DNA from: Oscillospiraceae bacterium
GTDB taxonomy: Bacteria > Bacillota > Clostridia > Saccharofermentanales > Saccharofermentanaceae
Direction: 5' to 3'
DNA length: 64,000 nt
NCBI GenBank assembly: GCA_902788505.1
Contig: CADAKH010000020.1
Span: 1 to 64,000, forward strand
Shown: positions 62,260 to 64,000 of the stretch, one piece after another
How positions within the stretch are numbered: the first letter of the stretch is position 1
How the letters are laid out: each line of letters opens with the position of its first letter
Program-made: the position numbers and the translations under genes
The notes under the pieces: generated by a model
What the model saw: the letters and a program-made list of their open reading frames with translations, nothing else
What the model was told of the DNA's origin: nothing
Databases searched by the model: none

Positions 62260-63213
62260 ATGATCAAGCATCAAAGAAAGATATTCGGAATTAAATTCGA
62301 TGTTGAAAGGATAAACCCTGTAGGACTTCCTCTGTATTTGACGGCAGGTCGTTCGTTTTGGCGATATACATACTCTGGTATGAGTTTTATCATTGTTAAC
62401 ATTTCAAACGACGAGAAGTTTGGTGTTATTGCATTTGAGAAACAATGTGCTTTGCTGGAAAAGAGATTTGAATCACCGGTTGCATTTAGTTTTTCCTATA
62501 TAAGCGGAAGGCAAAGGGATAGTTTGATCGAAAAGAACATTCCATTTATTTCTGATGCCAAACAATTATACCTTCCTTTTTTGGGGATGATGTTAAGTGA
62601 TCGGTTAGCACAGCAAAAGCAGATCAATGCAGAAAAAATGATGCCGGTAACACAGGCTCTGTTTCTACATATACTTTATAACAGCAATAACAAGCCAATG
62701 CTGAAGAAGGATGCTGCAGAATTCTTGTGTGTTACGAGAACTTCCATCACGAGAGCCAGTGATCAACTATTATCCATGGATTTGATCAATCAGGATATGA
62801 TTGGAAAAGAATGCTATATGATGCCGGTGATGACGGGAAAGGAATTATATAAAAAAGCAAAGCCGTTTCTTATAAACCCGGTGCAGCGCGTAATTACAAC
62901 AGACAGTGATTTTGATTGTTATCCTTTTTCGGGCGAATCAGCTTTGTCGATGTGTTCTATGCTCAACGCTCCAAAGATTCCGGTTAGGGCGATATATAAA
63001 TCAGATGTTGATATAAATGAAATATCTGAAATTGATGTCAGGTGGTCATCTGATAACAATGCTGTAGACTTGGAACTTTGGAAATATGATCCAAGATTGT
63101 TTGAGAAAAATGGAGTTGTTGATCCTGTCTCTTTAGCAATGTCTTTAAAAGAAAACGTTGATGAAAGAATAGAGACATCTGTAGAGGAATATTTGGAGGA
63201 GTATGAATGGTAG
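62260..63213 (+). CDS. AbiEi-like winged-helix antitoxin / regulator
   Basis: The 317-residue protein has a MarR/AbiEi-like helix-turn-helix in its middle (KPMLKKDAAEFLCVTRTSITRASDQLLSMDLI, about 147-178) and a C-terminal domain of unknown fold. It overlaps by 7 bases a gene for an AbiEii-type nucleotidyltransferase, which is the usual order of type IV toxin-antitoxin and similar systems: regulator-antitoxin first, toxin second. GAGGCGG precedes the ATG. Confidence 0.75.
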   Translation: MIKHQRKIFGIKFDVERINPVGLPLYLTAGRSFWRYTYSGMSFIIVNISNDEKFGVIAFEKQCALLEKRFESPVAFSFSYISGRQRDSLIEKNIPFISDAKQLYLPFLGMMLSDRLAQQKQINAEKMMPVTQALFLHILYNSNNKPMLKKDAAEFLCVTRTSITRASDQLLSMDLINQDMIGKECYMMPVMTGKELYKKAKPFLINPVQRVITTDSDFDCYPFSGESALSMCSMLNAPKIPVRAIYKSDVDINEISEIDVRWSSDNNAVDLELWKYDPRLFEKNGVVDPVSLAMSLKENVDERIETSVEEYLEEYEW

Positions 63214-63950
63214 TAGGAATAGACAGCTTTATAGAAAAGTTCAAAGACTATCCTGATTGTTATACCATCATTGGCGGTGCAGCCTGTGACATCCTGATGA
63301 CTGAGGCGGATATTGATTTCAGAGCAACCAAAGATATAGATATGATCGTCATAATGGAGGCTCGATATAAAGAATTCACTAAAGTGTTATGGGATTATAT
63401 TCTTGAAGGAGGATATCGGTTTGGTTGGAAAAATAGTGATGAAGTACATTTTTACAGATTTACTGAACCCAAGCCCGGTTATCCGTCAATGATCGAATTG
63501 TTTTCGAAAGAACCGGACTATATTAAAGATGTTCCTTCTGGAATTGTTCCGCTTCATATTGATGATGAGACTTCAAGTCTTTCTGCAATCCTTTTGAATG
63601 AAGATTTTTATAATTTTATGTTGAAGGGGCGCAGAACAATACTTGGGGCAAGCGTACTGGGAGCCGAGTATCTCATACCGTTTAAGATGTATGCGTGGCT
63701 TGATCTGAAAGACAGAAAAGCCCGTGGTGAACACGTTAATGAAAGAGATTTGAAAAAGCACAAGTATGATGTGTTTAGACTACTACAAATAGTGGAACTG
63801 GGAAAGAAGATTGAAACAACAGGAAATGTTAACGAGGCAGTGCGAAGATTTTTACAAGAGATTAGGGATGTAAAAATCCCGCTAAAACAAATAGGCCTTT
63901 CTATTGATATGAATGAAGCCATAGGGTTTTTGGAATCGATCTATATTTGA
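63207..63950 (+). CDS. AbiEii/AbiGii-like nucleotidyltransferase (putative toxin)
   Basis: The 247-residue protein has a polymerase-beta-like nucleotidyltransferase core: GGAACDILM, then DFRATKDIDMIV with the catalytic Asp-x-Asp. AbiEii-type proteins modify tRNA or otherwise arrest growth unless countered by the partner. ATG overlaps the stop region of the preceding gene, so the two are co-translated. Their tight pairing beside a CBASS locus suggests a defence island inside the mobile element. Confidence 0.8.
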   Translation: MVVGIDSFIEKFKDYPDCYTIIGGAACDILMTEADIDFRATKDIDMIVIMEARYKEFTKVLWDYILEGGYRFGWKNSDEVHFYRFTEPKPGYPSMIELFSKEPDYIKDVPSGIVPLHIDDETSSLSAILLNEDFYNFMLKGRRTILGASVLGAEYLIPFKMYAWLDLKDRKARGEHVNERDLKKHKYDVFRLLQIVELGKKIETTGNVNEAVRRFLQEIRDVKIPLKQIGLSIDMNEAIGFLESIYI

Positions 63951-64000
63951 CACTAGATTTTACTTTATCCCTGCGTTTTGTACTTTATCCCCGACATCTT
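63951..64000. repeat. CTTTATCCC motif repeats at the right edge
   Basis: TACTTTATCCC occurs twice within 30 bases (about 63960 and 63982), and also once at about 59199 in the hairpin-rich region. The spacing suggests iterons or an element end, but the window stops here. Confidence 0.35.

Overview
The window looks like a chromosomal segment of a Bacillota bacterium, probably class Clostridia of a gut or rumen type. Supporting signs are Gram-positive style gene content (RemB, class D sortase, lipoprotein metal transport, TPP-riboswitch controlled thi genes, LytTR/DUF3021 pair), strong GGAGG ribosome binding sites and a dnaA-dnaN-recF-remB-gyrB cluster. The family cannot be fixed from sequence alone.

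Layout. 0.2-6.1 kb: membrane protein, a two-component system, and a divergent Zn/Mn-type ABC uptake operon with a near-perfect promoter and a Fur/Zur-like palindrome. 6.4-9.0 kb: NudC and small metabolic genes, ending in a broken sugar-binding lipoprotein gene. 9.1-12.1 kb: TetR regulator plus a PEP-synthase/rifampicin-phosphotransferase-like enzyme. 12.4-15.4 kb: a large TIR-transmembrane-propeller protein. 15.5-19.9 kb: DHH phosphoesterase, CPBP protease, DUF3021 and LytTR, methyltransferase. 19.9-24.0 kb: thiC-thiD-thiM/E-thiW under a TPP riboswitch. 24.2-25.2 kb: lipoprotein metalloprotease. 25.4-31.4 kb: polyamine operon (speA-speE-speB-CASDH-nspC) with an attenuator-like leader. 31.9-41.2 kb: tRNA-Arg, mfd, pth, glmU, ldh, thrS, tRNA-Ser. 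41.3-50.2 kb: replication-segregation core (parB, parA, two perfect parS sites, gyrB, remB, recF, dnaN, likely oriC, dnaA). 50.3-54.2 kb: sortase, purA, guaA.

From about 54.3 kb to the right end the sequence is accessory: two tandem copies of a long, structured, apparently non-coding element, then an integrative element (XRE repressor, excisionase-like protein, tyrosine recombinase, MobC-like and replication-like proteins, a hairpin-rich oriT/origin-like region) whose cargo is a CBASS anti-phage locus and an AbiE-like two-gene toxin-antitoxin pair. The CBASS cyclase reading frame is cut by one in-frame TGA where the family usually has Trp.

Most notable observations: the duplicated structured RNA candidate; the CBASS nonsense codon; a DnaA whose key recognition aspartate is Lys, combined with absence of canonical DnaA boxes and five copies of TTTGAACA next to dnaA; a ParB with a histone-H1-like tail; a family of nested-hairpin intergenic elements; and the attenuator leader of the polyamine operon. 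All calls are from reading the sequence; no database search was possible.
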